Shown here piece by piece: positions 1-25,027 of a stretch of DNA of 64,000 nucleotides. The first letter of the stretch is position 1. The number at the start of each line of letters is the position of its first letter. The stretch lies in NCBI RefSeq assembly GCF_036373705.1, contig NC_089855.1, forward strand, positions 5,866,001-5,930,000, read 5' to 3'. A program made the translations under genes and the position numbers. Origin of the DNA: Amia ocellicauda. Taxonomy: Eukaryota > Chordata > Actinopteri > Amiiformes > Amiidae. The notes beneath the pieces were generated by a model. That model saw nothing but the letters and a program-made list of their open reading frames with translations, was not told the origin of the DNA and did not search any database.

Positions 1-11916
<11,916 letters not shown>

Positions 11917-12833
11917 GGTGGAGGAGATGCGCGGACGGGAGTTTTCCTGGTCGGCTTCTGTACGACTCTAGTAGCACCACCCTCGACACTTGGAGGGACC
12001 ACCGCAAGAGACTAAACGTTCATCTGATCTCGAGTGACATTTCCAGCTCCAGACGTCGCCTCACGGACGGGATTCCTGCGAGGCGAGGCGCTCACTTTCC
12101 TGCTTTAAGACCCAGAACACTGAATGTTGCCTTAATTGAGGGGCTTAGTTTTAGTTTATACCTCATGGTGTTTGTATGTTGATGTGAATGAAGAATTCCC
12201 TTCGAGTTCCCTTCGTCTTTCGATACACATTGATGGCTTTTGCTACAGATTTATAAATGTATAAGTAATAAACAAAAGTTGTATTTTAGTTTTGTGATTT
12301 ATCTGCGGGTGAAAGCTATTTTCTCTTAAGTATTGAATCTACCAAATAGTCCTACCCATTCTTAATACGGAATTGAAATGTTTCAGCAGAAGGTCATTTA
12401 CATTGCTGCGGTCTTCTCCCTGTGTGTCTTAATTTGTTTAGTTTTTTGGGGTTGGGATATTATTTTTCTTCATGCTTTGATAATAAAATAAGCAATAAAT
12501 ACAAAATATTAATGCGGTTTTGAAATAAACAACCCAACAAAAAAAATCCGATTTTTGGAATTCGGTCCCAAGTTTATTTTACAGGTTAAAGAGAAACAGT
12601 TGGAAAATGTTACATTATCTTCTTTTGGGGGGTTAGTATTCAAAAGTAGTCACACTTACCAAAGTACTTCATTCTCAAATAGTTTGGGTGGGACTGTAAT
12701 CTCTGCTTGTGTTACAGATGAGCTGCTTTCTTGTCCTTTTGTTCATTTCCGTTAAATATCTGCTTTCTAGTTTAATTTGTGAGGGGTTACTTTTTATAAA
12801 AATAAGTAACCAGTACGTTTCATTCAAAATAAA
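11917..12833 (+). other. PRPS2: PRPS2 3' UTR
   Basis: Non-coding sequence after the stop. AATAAA hexamers occur at 12267-12272, 12482-12487, 12494-12499 and 12828-12833. The last is followed within 20 bases by a GT/G-rich stretch, so several 3' ends are possible. The region is T-rich. No other gene is seen. Confidence 0.6.
12828..12833 (+). terminator. PRPS2: Likely distal PRPS2 polyadenylation signal
   Basis: AATAAA followed by the GT-rich downstream element GAGTCTTGTTTTGTGGGGGGG. Earlier hexamers at 12267 and 12482-12499 are alternative sites. Confidence 0.5.
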
Positions 12834-13857
12834 GCTGGTTATGTGAAAGATTTGAGTCTTGTTTTGTGGGGGGGAAGTTTAAATCTCACCTGAGCTTTGC
12901 ATTGTTGGAACACTTACCTTTTCAAATTGCTTTGTAGTAGTCGGTGAAAATCTGCAGTCTCTGAATCTGACTCTTCACATCAATTTAAAGTTATCGGTTA
13001 GATGCTTCCTTATTGCCTCGGCTTTTGCACAGGGGACGTCTGGTTTTGTTATACATAAGTCTATGCTGTTGTAAGCGTAGAACAATGTCTTTTAAGATTA
13101 TACAAATAAAGATCTTAATTTATTACGTAATGTTAGATCTTCAAAGGATAAGGAGGCCTAAAAACATCCCTTAAAGTCTGCAGCATGAAGGGGTTTGATG
13201 CAGGTTACAGTTTAAAGGGCATTATTCAATGATCTAGGTATTTTATGTGAATGCCAGTTTCATTTCTCTTTCGGGTTGTTTTTTTTTGTGGCGCTATTTT
13301 CACAAGTTACTTGATATTTACATTTATATTTTGTTTGGAAGAAATCAATTGCATATGCCTAAGGAAATAAAAAATGAATACTACTGCAATTCAGTTTTTG
13401 TTTGTTAAAAGGATGCGTTTGCCCTCCACGTGTACTGGATCAGTTTGGTTTTAACTTGGGTTATATGAATTCTTAAGACGATGGCTTGTGAATGCAGCCA
13501 TGGTTTTGAGAGAGAAAAGATGTATAAAATGGAAAATTACCCAAAGTTAGCCCAAGATTCCATGTGAGCTTGCAGGCTTTGGCTAGCATTCGCAATTTGT
13601 TATATTCAGAGTTAAGAATACCACCCAAAGGGGGGTTGTGGTGCTGTATACCCATGCAAGGCAGGCCAGATCTGAGACTGCCGCCTGCTACAGATTCACA
13701 CATATGGGGCAAGTAGGAGTCCTCCACAGCTCTACCTGTGTGGTCAGGCCAAAGCACAGCATGAGTGATGTGTGCCCATCTGCACAGCAGCTGTGCAGGT
13801 CATGTAGCAGGGAAACTGAAGGAGATATAGTTATAGTATGTATAATAGGTATAGATG
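12834..13857. other. Intergenic, PRPS2 to first Tc1 element
   Basis: No gene is recognised. A further AATAAA is at 13105. A short (GT)n run at about 13857-13880 directly abuts the Tc1-like element. Confidence 0.6.
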
Positions 13858-13891
13858 TGTGTGTGTGTGTGTGTGTGTGTGGGTATATATA

Positions 13892-15115
<1,224 letters not shown>

Positions 15116-15119
15116 TAGT

Positions 15120-15345
15120 TAATAATTTAGTTTTATCTTCCAAGTTTTCGGCATATTGTTCAGTGTTTGGAATGAAAAGAACCCAAAGTTTTTTTATTCT
15201 GTGCCTTTGGCTAATACATTTTTTTCTTTCTTTTTTCTTTGTTGTGGTATCGAGTATTGTTTTGGTATCAAATATTGTGATACTAAACCTGGTATCGGTA
15301 TCAAAGTCACAATTCTGGTATCGTGACAACACTACACCAAAGTAT
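15120..15345. repeat. GGTATC-rich repeat-like segment of unknown family
   Basis: Contains the word GGTATC repeated in degenerate form (15245-15325: TGGTATCGAG, TTGGTATCAAAT, CTGGTATCGGTATC, CTGGTATCGTG). This directly follows the truncation point of the Tc1 element. It looks like part of another dispersed element, but I cannot name it. Confidence 0.35.
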
Positions 15346-17416
15346 ATATATGACACTGAGAATACGGAAATTTAAAACAAAGTGCAGCTCAGTGTGATGA
15401 CTGCCAAACCACATCACTTGAAAAGCAGTCCAGAGCAGTGCAAACATGCGCAGCCGCAGATGGAGGGGACTTTTCAGACAGCCAACCAGGCTTGAAATTA
15501 CAGTCTGCTACAGTCGAAAGGCTCTGTTGTAAAAGTGATCCATGCCGAAAGCAGATGGTGCCAAAACACTGTACTTCCCCACCGGGTGTTTTTGCAGGTC
15601 GTGTGACACGAAACTTACCAGGTGAAATTGCTCTCTGCTTGTACAGATAAAGGCAAGCAAATCACACAGTGGATTCAAAGCAAATGTTTTAAAATCAGAT
15701 TAATTGTATAAACCTTAGGATTGTATAAATGTTTCCCTTTTCGATACCTTTGGAATCTCCTCTCACAGACATCATAACCTTGTCATGATCACAGCATCTT
15801 AATGAGGAGAATGGGTGTGTGTATGCAGTAACGTGTGCAGCTCGTGATCAGAAATAATTGTTGTTTTTGTTCTGAAGGATCCGGGCCACACAGGCCTTTA
15901 AAAATGTAAATTATGTGACTTACGCCACCATTAATAAATTGCTGAGTATTGGGACTTTTGCCAGTATAGAGATAGTATTTTTTATAGGTGTTATTACATT
16001 GTGTACTTCTCCTGCAATTGGATCCACCAAATTAATTGTGTAAAAAAAAAAAAAAGTTAAAATCTGTGATACATTCACATTTTGATCTACAAACAAACAC
16101 TGGGGCCAACAGGGTACCTGCTCACTGCTGTTGCTTACCCCTTACCCTTACCCCCATCATGTGTGTCAATAATGGTTATTTCTGAACCTGTTACAATTGG
16201 AGTTTCAAGAAGTATGTTCAAAACAATAAGCACTCATTCAGCACCACCCAGGGGAGTGCATGACTGGACACGTGCTTGTTGGGGAAACCACAACACCTTA
16301 GTAATCAGTGGGTTTCACTTTCATTTTACTGAGAAATTGTAACTGAGAAATGTGAACCAACGATAATGCAAAACACTGAGAGTTGGTGTATCTGTTTATT
16401 TTATTATTCAATGCTCCACTGACTCTGAAAGAGCGCACCTTTGACTGGGGTATTTTTAAGCAAAGTTGACTTGGTGGAGTTTTTTGGATAACATTTTCGA
16501 ACAGCCATGAATTGGTGGATTTGCTTTAAAAGGAAAGAAAGATAAATAATGAAAAACATAGTTGTGTTGTGTGTACTATCTGTTAGTGAAGTGCTGTTAA
16601 TAACATTTTCACCTTTAAATATTGTTCAAACTGTTTAAAGGAAATGAAACTTTGGTTCCATCCAATCTAATGTGTTTAAATTAAAATATTTTCCAAACCA
16701 TGTCCAAATGTAATATTAACTAGGAATGTTATCCTAATTTTCTTAAACTATAGATTAATATGCATGCAGTTAATTTCATATAGCCATGTGTGGTAAAATC
16801 CAATACATGAGCAACCCTAATGAATAAAACCATAAAGCCTAAAAAGAACATTATATAAATATCTCTAGCCTACATGTATTCATCCTACTGAATTGTAAAA
16901 TAATTTCCCTTGTTAAGGATGTCACAAACTGTATTGTGTTATTGAGGCATTGGGTGCAGATCCTAAAACATTAAGACAAATAAATAAAAAACTGACCCAC
17001 CAGCTAGCTGTCAATTACAAGGCTAATGTTTTATCATGAGATTTGATTTGGTAGATTGGAGAATCCTCAGATAAGAAAGGGCAAAGTTTCAGTTTAATTG
17101 CACCGCAGAATAAAGCTGCTATAATGTCTTCAATGTTTAAAAACACAACCCACACATATTCAACAATAGCTGCTGTGCTCGGGTTTCAAGGTTTGCGGCA
17201 ATGGGGAAGTACGGCACTTTCACACGTCTGCACATTCATTCACTTTCCTATACTACTCAACCTCAAGCAAACACCCAGATGTCACAACCATGAGGGGAAA
17301 GCTCCATGTTGGCTGAGACTGGTCTGATGTCCACTGGAGTGGAGGATTGTTTGGAGAGCATTGGACTGTTAGCTAAAACCCAACACTGCTTGACAGAGGA
17401 ATATAATACATACATA

Positions 17417-17452
<36 letters not shown>

Positions 17453-18062
17453 CATATATGTATTTCAAAATAGATCTTCACCTGTTTTAAACCAGCGGCC
17501 ACAGTGAGTATCACTTCTACATTTACTTGTTTAAAAACTCTTCTAATATTTGTTCAGAATTAATATAAAGATTTAACAACTATTTTCAAATGGTGTAACT
17601 GCCATGTTGTGTTACTATGCATATGATTTGGACACTGTAGCACTGTATATTTTTATGCAGGACAGTGTGTATAATATCACAGATACGGATGTGCATGGAA
17701 GGGTCTCTAAAAATAGAGTCTCTAAAAAACCTTCAGATTGAAAGAATACACATGAACAAAGTCTTTCTCTTACTGGAAAACATATTGAAGTACACTTATC
17801 AATTAACTGCAAAGTCATGTTGACTCATTGTGTTTGTCCAAACAGCTATTGAGGGGTTTCCATCAGGTGGAGGCTTTTTTGGTAGTTGTAGCTGGAAAGG
17901 CTGAGGCTAATTTTGAAATAATAAGAACCTAAGAAAGTTTAAAAACAAGGCCATTCAATCCATGATGCTAACTGAAATTGTGGCTCAAATGTCGAATGTG
18001 CTCTAGGGGCATTATTAGGAACACTTACGCACTTATTCAACAGGTTCTACAATATAAAAACA
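15346..18062. other. Intergenic spacer
   Basis: AT-rich sequence with no recognised gene. Low-complexity tracts are an A run near 16038-16052 and a mixed (CT)n/(TA)n tract at 17417-17460. Confidence 0.6.
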
Positions 18063-18064
18063 TA

Positions 18065-18951
18065 CACCGATCAGCCATAACATTATGACCACTGACAGTT
18101 GAAGTGAGTAACACTGATAATCTCGTTATCATGGCACCTGTCAGTGGGTGGGATATATTGGGCAGCAAGTGAACATTTTGTCCTCAAAGTTGATGTGTTA
18201 GAAGCAGGAAAAATGGGCAGCGTAAGGATCTGAGAGACTTTGACAAGGGCCAAATTGTGATGGCTAGACGACTGGGTCAGCGCATCTCCAAAACTGCAGC
18301 TCTTGTGGGGTGTTCCTGGTCTGCCGTGGTCAGAACCTATCAAAAGTGGTCCAAGGAAGGAAAAGCGGTGAACCGGCGACAGGGTCATGGGCGGCCAAGG
18401 CTCATTGATGCACGTGGGGATCGAATGCTGACCCGCATGGTCCGATTCAACGGACGAGCTACTGTAGCTCAAATTGCTGAAAAAGCTAATGCTGGTTTTG
18501 ATAGTAAGGTGTCAGAACACACAGTGCATCGCAGATTGTTGCGTATGGGGTTGCGTAGCCGCAGACCAGTCAGGGTGCCCATGCTGACCCCTGTCCTCTG
18601 CCGAAAGCGCCTACAATGGGCACAAGAGCATCAGAACTGGACCACGGAGCAATGGAAGAAGGTGGCCTGGTCTGATGAATCACGAATTCAAGGTGTTGAC
18701 TTGGCCTCCAAATTCCCCAGATCTCAATCCAATCGAGCATCTGTGGGATGTGCTGGACAAACAAGTCCGATCCATGGAGGCTGCACCTCGGACTTAAAGG
18801 ATCTGCTGCTAACGTCTTGGTGCCAGATACCACAGCACACCTTCAGAGGTCTAGTGGAGTCGATGCCTCTACAGGTCAGGACTGTTTTGGCGGCAAAAGG
18901 GGGACCTACACAATATTAGGCCGGTGGTCATAATGTTATGGCTGATCGGTG
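18065..18951 (+). mobile_element. Internally deleted Tc1/mariner element with intact TIRs
   Basis: Terminal inverted repeats of 28 bp match exactly, starting CACCGATCAGCCATAACATT at 18065. The complementary copy ends at 18951. Each end is flanked by TA (18063-18064 and 18952-18953), the Tc1/mariner target duplication. The 887-bp unit retains both transposase termini but lacks the middle, so it is a non-autonomous deletion derivative. Confidence 0.92.
18257..18919 (+). pseudogene. Truncated Tc1/mariner transposase
   Basis: The N-terminal DNA-binding half is intact: an HTH ([20 protein letters not shown]), the GRPR AT-hook-like motif (GHGRPRL) and a second HTH. The frame reaches the first catalytic Asp (WSDES), then jumps directly to the region around the third acidic residue. 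That region is out of frame here: the nucleotides would read [11 protein letters not shown] in another frame. The segment with the second Asp is deleted. The reading frame is restored near the C-terminus ([12 protein letters not shown]). The protein is non-catalytic but could still bind TIRs if expressed. Confidence 0.85.
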
Positions 18952-18993
18952 TAGACAATATATACATCCAATATTTCAACTGTGTTTGCAGTT

Positions 18994-19130
18994 TATTTCT
19001 AAGCTTACACCCTTATCCAGGGCAACTTACAGTAACAATATACATATTACAATGGATATATGATGATGATGATGATGATGATTATTGTTGCTGTTATTGT
19101 TGTTATTATTGTTATTGTTGTTTTGTATTG
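18994..19130 (-). repeat. Short L2-type tail fragment and trinucleotide tract
   Basis: ACACCCTTATCCAGGGCAACTTACAG (18997-19032 region) is the antisense form of the L2-type tail also found at 19.7 kb. It is followed by (GAT)n and GTT/ATT-rich low complexity at 19060-19130. Confidence 0.5.
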
Positions 19131-19609
19131 CCATTGTATTGAGTATTTATTCATTATATCCCTCTGCTACATTCTAGGATTTGTTCACACTGTTCAGTTT
19201 CTGTAATTAGACATTTGTTTTCTATGGAAGGTATCGTAATAATTTCTAGTTTTGATCTGCAGCTAAATACTTAATATGCTATGCTAACAGATTAATAATC
19301 AACAAGTAGCTAATGAGTAGATATGTTAAACCCTCTGGTACATTTCTACTACCCCACTTATGTGACCCTGTGGACGACTCTCAGTAACGACAGGAAGGTT
19401 CGTTATCAATATAGCCATGTTTACCTCATCCCTGAAAGTGTCAAGGCCAGGGAAATCAGATTTTATGAGAACTGAGTGTCTCTGTCTGCTACAGACTTCT
19501 CAAGAGACAGAAAGAAAGGCAGATGCCCACAAAGGAAGTAATTTGGATAAGTTCAATATAGCTGCTGATCAATATTAGAAATTCAAGTACTGTTTTCCAA
19601 AAACTGTTA

Positions 19610-19703
<94 letters not shown>

Positions 19704-20165
19704 TTTTTTGCAGACACCCTTGTCCAGGGTGACTTACAAAATATAAACGCAATACAAAGTGCAATAATACAGTGCAATTCAAGATATAATACATTTAAAA
19801 AATTCACAGTTTACACAAGTGTATATGAGATATACAGTTAAAAAATATATAAGGTCTTACACCTAAAATGAAAAAGCTGATAAGCGCAGACAAGATGTTC
19901 AGTCAAAGTTAAGAGCTAAGGCAAGGGGAGCATAGGTATTATTAGATATCAAAATAAACAATACAAGTGCAAGTAATGCAAAGGCAAGCGTAAGACAAAA
20001 TGTTGTACAAGTGCAATCTTACAGGAGAATGACTAAATTACAAGTACAGTCTGAAAATATGCGTCTTGAGTAATTGCCGGAAGGAGGTCAGGGACTCTGC
20101 TGTTCTGACTTCAGTGGGAAGGTCGTTCCACCACCTAGGGGCCATATTGGTTGGTCTTAAATAAC
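19610..20165 (-). mobile_element. L2-clade LINE 3' end (ORF2 C-terminus, 3' UTR, tail)
   Basis: On the minus strand, 20142-20038 translates as PRWWNDLPTEVRTAESLTSF... to a TAA. This is the W(N).LP..(I/V)R...SL..F...LK motif ending ORF2 of L2/CR1 LINEs. It is followed by a 3' UTR and the stem-like tail AAGTCACCCTGGACAAGGGTG. The copy finishes in T/A-rich and (AAT)n microsatellite sequence (19610-19706 on the plus strand). It is 5'-truncated, as usual for LINE copies, and lies just upstream of TLR7. Confidence 0.8.
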
Positions 20166-20280
20166 AAAACACAAAAATTTATCTTCAGATATCATAAATG
20201 ACTGATTGGTTAAAGAAACAATGATTTATATTAAACCTGCTTGAACCAAACAAAATTCTGTGTTTGTTTCCAACCACAGA

Positions 20281-20299
20281 TTTTTTTGTACCTTTGCAG
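20281..20299 (+). promoter_or_regulatory. TLR7: TLR7 main-exon splice acceptor
   Basis: A polypyrimidine tract ending TTTGCAG directly abuts the ATG at 20300. The 12 codons further upstream in the same frame are therefore probably intron. Confidence 0.75.
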
Positions 20300-23200
20300 A
20301 TGGCATGTGAAAGACCTTCAAAGTGGATAATGATCATCCTTCTCTTGGGGTTTCTTACCTCCAAACTCTTGGCCATTGGCTGGTACCCCAAAAGTCTGCC
20401 ATGTAACGTAAGTCTCCAGAAGAACGGGAGTTCTGTAATTGTGGACTGTAATGAAAGAAGACTGACAGAGGTACCAAAAGGGGTGCCAGGAAATGCAACA
20501 AACTTGACAATGACCATCAACCACATCCCCAACATTTACAAGACTTCCTTTGTAGGCCTGGACAACCTCACAGAGATTGATTTCCGCTGCAACTGTGTGC
20601 CTATAAAGATAGGGCCCAAGGACCGCATGTGCACAAAAAGCCTGACTGTGGAGGATGGGAGCTTTTCTTCGCTGAAGAACCTGAGGGCACTGTACTTGGA
20701 TGGCAATCAGCTCTCCAGCATACCTAGGGGACTTCCTCCCAATCTGAAATTGCTCAGCCTCGAAGTGAACAAGATTTTCACCATTCTTAGGCAGAACCTA
20801 TCAGAACTGACAAACGTGGAGATTCTTTATTTCGGACAAAATTGCTACTATCGTAACCCCTGCAATACATCGTTTGAAATCGAGGAAGGCGCATTCCAGC
20901 AACTGGAGAAGCTGACTTTGTTATCGCTCAAATCAAATAACCTATCTTATGTTCCTCATAATCTTCCTTCAAGTCTAAAGGAGCTGTACCTTTATAATAA
21001 CAACATTCAAAGAATATCAGAAGACGATTTTAAAAATATGACCAATCTAGAAACACTGGATCTGAGTGGAAACTGCCCACGATGCTATAATGCCCCCTTC
21101 CCTTGTGACCCCTGTCCGAACGATTCCCCATTGCAGATAGATCTACTAGCATTTCAGACTTTAAAGAAACTAAAAATATTGCGCCTTCACAGTAATTCTC
21201 TACGCAAGGTCCCTTCGGAATGGTTTCAAAACATGAATGAACTTAAGGTTTTAGACCTTTCATCAAACTTTTTGGCGACAGAGATAACTGTGGCCATTTT
21301 CCCCAAATTCCTGCAAAACCTTGAAGAGCTTGACCTTTCCTTCAATTATGAAAGACAGCGGTACCCAGCTTCACTTAGCCTCAGTCAATCATTCTCTTCA
21401 TTAACTTCACTCACAGTCTTGAGGATCAAGGGTTATGTTTTCAAAGAGCTGACAAGCAGAGATTTAGAACCGTTAACGATGCTCCATAACCTGGAAGTAA
21501 TTGATCTTGGCACCAACTTCATAAAACTGGCCAACCTCAATATTTTAAGACAGTTAAGAAGTTTTCAAATAATAAATCTCTCAGACAATAAAATATCCAC
21601 TTCGTCCGAAGAAGGACCGAGTAATGGGCGGTCTTCCCTTTATTCTCCAATGGGAAGCAGTGTCCAGTACAATGATGGAGAAATCCATTATTTCAGGTAT
21701 GATGAATATGCAAGAAGCTGCAAATCGAAGGACAAGGAACCTGGGTCTTTCACCGTGTTTGTGAACAAAAAATGTAGCCAGTTTGGAAAAGCACTAGATA
21801 TTAGTAGGAATAATATATTTTTCATTGATCCCAAAGAATTTATATTACTCGGAGAACTTAGATGTCTCAACCTCTCCGGCAATGCCATGAGTCAGTCATT
21901 AAATGGCTCTGAATTTATTCACTTGACCAATCTGCAGTATTTAGATTTTTCATTCAACCGTCTTGATTTGCTGTATGCTACAGCTTTCCAGGAACTGCAG
22001 AATTTAGTCATTTTAGATATCAGTCATAACAGCCATTACTTTTTATCCGAGGGATTAACACACATGTTAAATTTTACAAATAACTTGCCCAAACTGCAAA
22101 AAATAATGATGAACTACAATAGAATTTCCACATCAACCAACACCGAGCTGGAAAGCAATTCCTTGGAAGTCCTGGAGTTTAAAGGAAACCGTCTAGATGT
22201 TTTATGGAGAGATGGAGACACGCGATACAGTCATTATTTTAAAAAATTATTCCGCTTAAAAGTCCTTGACATCTCTCACAACAATCTTAACTTCATCCCT
22301 GAGCAGGTTTTCCGAGGCATGCCAGACCAGCTCTCTGAGCTCTACTTAAACAATAACAGGCTGAAAACTTTCAACTGGGGGAAGCTACAATTACTCCCTC
22401 ACTTGCAGATCTTAGACCTCAGTAACAACAAGCTAACGACTGTGCCTCGTCAGCTCTCCAACTGTACCAGATCCCTGAAAAATCTTCTCTTGAGCAAGAA
22501 CCAAATCTCCAAACTGACCACGTATTTCCTGAGGGACGCATTTAACCTGAAGTACCTGGACATCAGCTACAACCAAATCAAATACATACAGCAGTCCAGT
22601 TTCCCGGAAAACGTTTTGAATAAATTAGATATGCTACTGCTGCATGGGAATAAGTTCATGTGCACGTGTGACGCAGTCTGGTTCACAGTGTGGATCAACC
22701 AAACGACTGTCAACATTCCTCGACTTGCTACAGACGTCACCTGTGCGGCCCCTGGGGCTCAGAGAGGCCGAAGTGTCATATTTCTGGATCTGCAGACGTG
22801 CCAGCACAACTCCATTTCCATCATACTCTACATCTTTCTAACTTCCTTCATTCTCTGCTTCCTCACGCTGTCAATTTCCAGTCATCTCTTCTTCTGGGAT
22901 GTCTGGTACATCTATCACTTCTGCACTGCCAAGGTGAGGGGCTACCATCCCCTGTCGTCACAAAACACGTGCTATGATGCGTTTGTCGTATACGACAGAA
23001 AGGACGAGGCAGTCTCCGAATGGGTTTTCCACGAGTTAAGATCTCACCTGGAAGAAGAGGGGGACACACACTTCCTGTTGTGCTTGGAAGAGAGAGACTG
23101 GATGCCTGGTTGCCCACTCATTGACAATCTATCCCAGAGCATACAGCAAAGCAGAAAGACTATTTTTGTGCTCACCAACAAATACATCTTGAGTGGGAGT

Positions 23201-23452
23201 TTCAAGACAGCCTTTTACATGGCTCATCAGCGGCTCATGGACGAGAAAGCTGATGTAATTATTCTGATTTTCCTCGAGAAATGCCTGAAGCAGTCCAAAT
23301 ATCTCAGGCTACGTAAAAAACTCTACAGAAGCTCTGTTCTTGAGTGGCCATCAAATCCCCAAGCCAAGCATTTGTTTTGGCTGTGTTTGCGGAATGCAAT
23401 GACTGCAAATGGCCACACACATTATAATCCGTTGTTTCAGGAAACTCTTTAA
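20300..23452 (+). CDS. TLR7: Toll-like receptor 7
   Basis: 1050 residues in one exon; human TLR7 has 1049. It is an endosomal receptor for single-stranded RNA and guanosine-type ligands, signalling through MyD88. In order: signal peptide (MACERPSK...LLLGFLTSKLLAIG), LRR N-cap with LPCNV, the TLR7-type insert FRCNCVPIKIG, about 26 leucine-rich repeats including the LSGNCPRCYNAPFPC insert near residue 260, the Z-loop (about 433-497), a C-terminal cap with CTCDAVWF, a membrane segment (about 838-865) and the TIR domain from about 891 (YDAFVVYD, LCLEERDWMPG, FW box 3). I chose the ATG at 20300, not 20264, because a splice acceptor (TTTTGTACCTTTGCAG) ends at 20299. A non-coding or initiator exon must therefore lie upstream. 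It lies between PRPS2 and the TLR8 genes, as in tetrapods. Confidence 0.96.
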   Translation: MACERPSKWIMIILLLGFLTSKLLAIGWYPKSLPCNVSLQKNGSSVIVDCNERRLTEVPKGVPGNATNLTMTINHIPNIYKTSFVGLDNLTEIDFRCNCVPIKIGPKDRMCTKSLTVEDGSFSSLKNLRALYLDGNQLSSIPRGLPPNLKLLSLEVNKIFTILRQNLSELTNVEILYFGQNCYYRNPCNTSFEIEEGAFQQLEKLTLLSLKSNNLSYVPHNLPSSLKELYLYNNNIQRISEDDFKNMTNLETLDLSGNCPRCYNAPFPCDPCPNDSPLQIDLLAFQTLKKLKILRLHSNSLRKVPSEWFQNMNELKVLDLSSNFLATEITVAIFPKFLQNLEELDLSFNYERQRYPASLSLSQSFSSLTSLTVLRIKGYVFKELTSRDLEPLTMLHNLEVIDLGTNFIKLANLNILRQLRSFQIINLSDNKISTSSEEGPSNGRSSLYSPMGSSVQYNDGEIHYFRYDEYARSCKSKDKEPGSFTVFVNKKCSQFGKALDISRNNIFFIDPKEFILLGELRCLNLSGNAMSQSLNGSEFIHLTNLQYLDFSFNRLDLLYATAFQELQNLVILDISHNSHYFLSEGLTHMLNFTNNLPKLQKIMMNYNRISTSTNTELESNSLEVLEFKGNRLDVLWRDGDTRYSHYFKKLFRLKVLDISHNNLNFIPEQVFRGMPDQLSELYLNNNRLKTFNWGKLQLLPHLQILDLSNNKLTTVPRQLSNCTRSLKNLLLSKNQISKLTTYFLRDAFNLKYLDISYNQIKYIQQSSFPENVLNKLDMLLLHGNKFMCTCDAVWFTVWINQTTVNIPRLATDVTCAAPGAQRGRSVIFLDLQTCQHNSISIILYIFLTSFILCFLTLSISSHLFFWDVWYIYHFCTAKVRGYHPLSSQNTCYDAFVVYDRKDEAVSEWVFHELRSHLEEEGDTHFLLCLEERDWMPGCPLIDNLSQSIQQSRKTIFVLTNKYILSGSFKTAFYMAHQRLMDEKADVIILIFLEKCLKQSKYLRLRKKLYRSSVLEWPSNPQAKHLFWLCLRNAMTANGHTHYNPLFQETL

Positions 23453-25002
23453 TGTATATATCTGTGTGGAAGCAGAAAAGCACACCTTTGTGTACTTTTG
23501 GTACAGTGACATTTGCATTTATTTTCACTCAGGTGAAATCAAAACTGATCCACTCGCTAGCAGCAAATCATCTGCAGGAGAATCATGGATTTGATTTGAA
23601 TTGATTTGATTTGATTTGAGCCTCGAACTTTAAGAATATTCTTGAATGCTTCAAAATCGAAGTGAAAAAAAAAAGCAGTGATGTCAGTTTTGAATTGTTT
23701 CTTTCTTGTATTGTAAATTTAAAATTCAATTAAGACTGAAAAAAGTAATAATAATGAATTATTGGTATATATGCAGTCTCATTGTCAGTCAGGCCAACAG
23801 CTCCCATTTCATACAATTTCTGTATTCTGTAGAGGTGTAATTATTAATCTGTTTTACATCAAGTATTCAATTGTAATGTAAAAATGACAGCCCATCTGGG
23901 TACAAGCAAAAAGTATGTACAGTAATTTCAGAGTAGTGCTTTTTATAAGGTTTTCCCCTATAGTCAGTTCCTATTATTAAAAGTTAATAGTAACAAGTAG
24001 TCATCTGAATAGCTTGGGTCATTTCCTGTTCCTACTAGACAAAGGACTTCACACTTGCAGACATACTGGTTTTGTTTTCTTTGATTATAATTATTATTAT
24101 TTGACTTGATCCTATCTGCCTGGACAATGGTGAGCTAACATAATCCTATATGTAAACATATACTTTTCTATAACTTTGTGATTTGTTTAATTAGTAAAAT
24201 ATATACTTAAAGAATGTACTGTATATTTTTAAGATCCAATTTCAGAATTAAATATGAAATATATTATTCCTAAAATGGTTTCATGCCATCTTTATTCTCG
24301 TTGTTTTCAGCAGTTCTGTCAAGGTAGAAGAAAGTGTTGAAATTCAAAATTGATGTTAAGCTTTGGGATGCTGTTGTTAGGGCTTTGCGTAAAGTCGTTT
24401 TACTTTAAGTCTATTATTTGTATGAGATGTATGGTGTGTAACTAATTAAAGGAACTGTGTTCATAAAAAGGAAGGATATGACTGTACAATATGCATCACA
24501 AGACAATATTCTATAGTATTCAATATATAATGGACATTTTGTCTTCCTTGTATAACTTTGTAAAGTATGTAACTGCCAAATAATATTTTCAAAACTTTGC
24601 TGAAGCAATGTGAGGTCTATAGCACTCTGCATGCACCATTGCGACATTAATGCCGAATTCAGGAACATGTTATAAATATCTGTGAGAGCGGGACAGTGAA
24701 AGAGTGCTCAACCTCTGTGGCAGAAGGCTTGATCTTTCTCCAAACATGTTTGACTTTTTACTTTAATTTCTAAATATATTTGCCATTTTACAACCATTTG
24801 TAGTTTCTTTCTTTCATGCAATAGATTGAAATTAAGACATGGTTGCAGTGTAACACATGCTTTAAAGGGTCAATCAATTTGTGCGACTTCCACAAAACTC
24901 TGTGAATGATCTGGCTTCAAAATCAGTGAGAGTCACAGATATTATCAGGTTATGCCTGTGCATTTTGTTCCATCAAATGTCTTTTATTTTTTAACTGTAG
25001 GT
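23453..25002. other. TLR7 3' UTR and TLR7-TLR8 spacer
   Basis: AT-rich. A TTGATTTGATTTGATTTGA short tandem lies near 23589-23618. No clear AATAAA follows TLR7, though ATTAAA variants occur (near 23975 and 24248). No other gene is recognised. An upstream leader exon of the first TLR8 probably lies here but cannot be identified. Confidence 0.55.
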
Positions 25003-25027
25003 CACCCATCCCTGACTTTGGCGCAAG

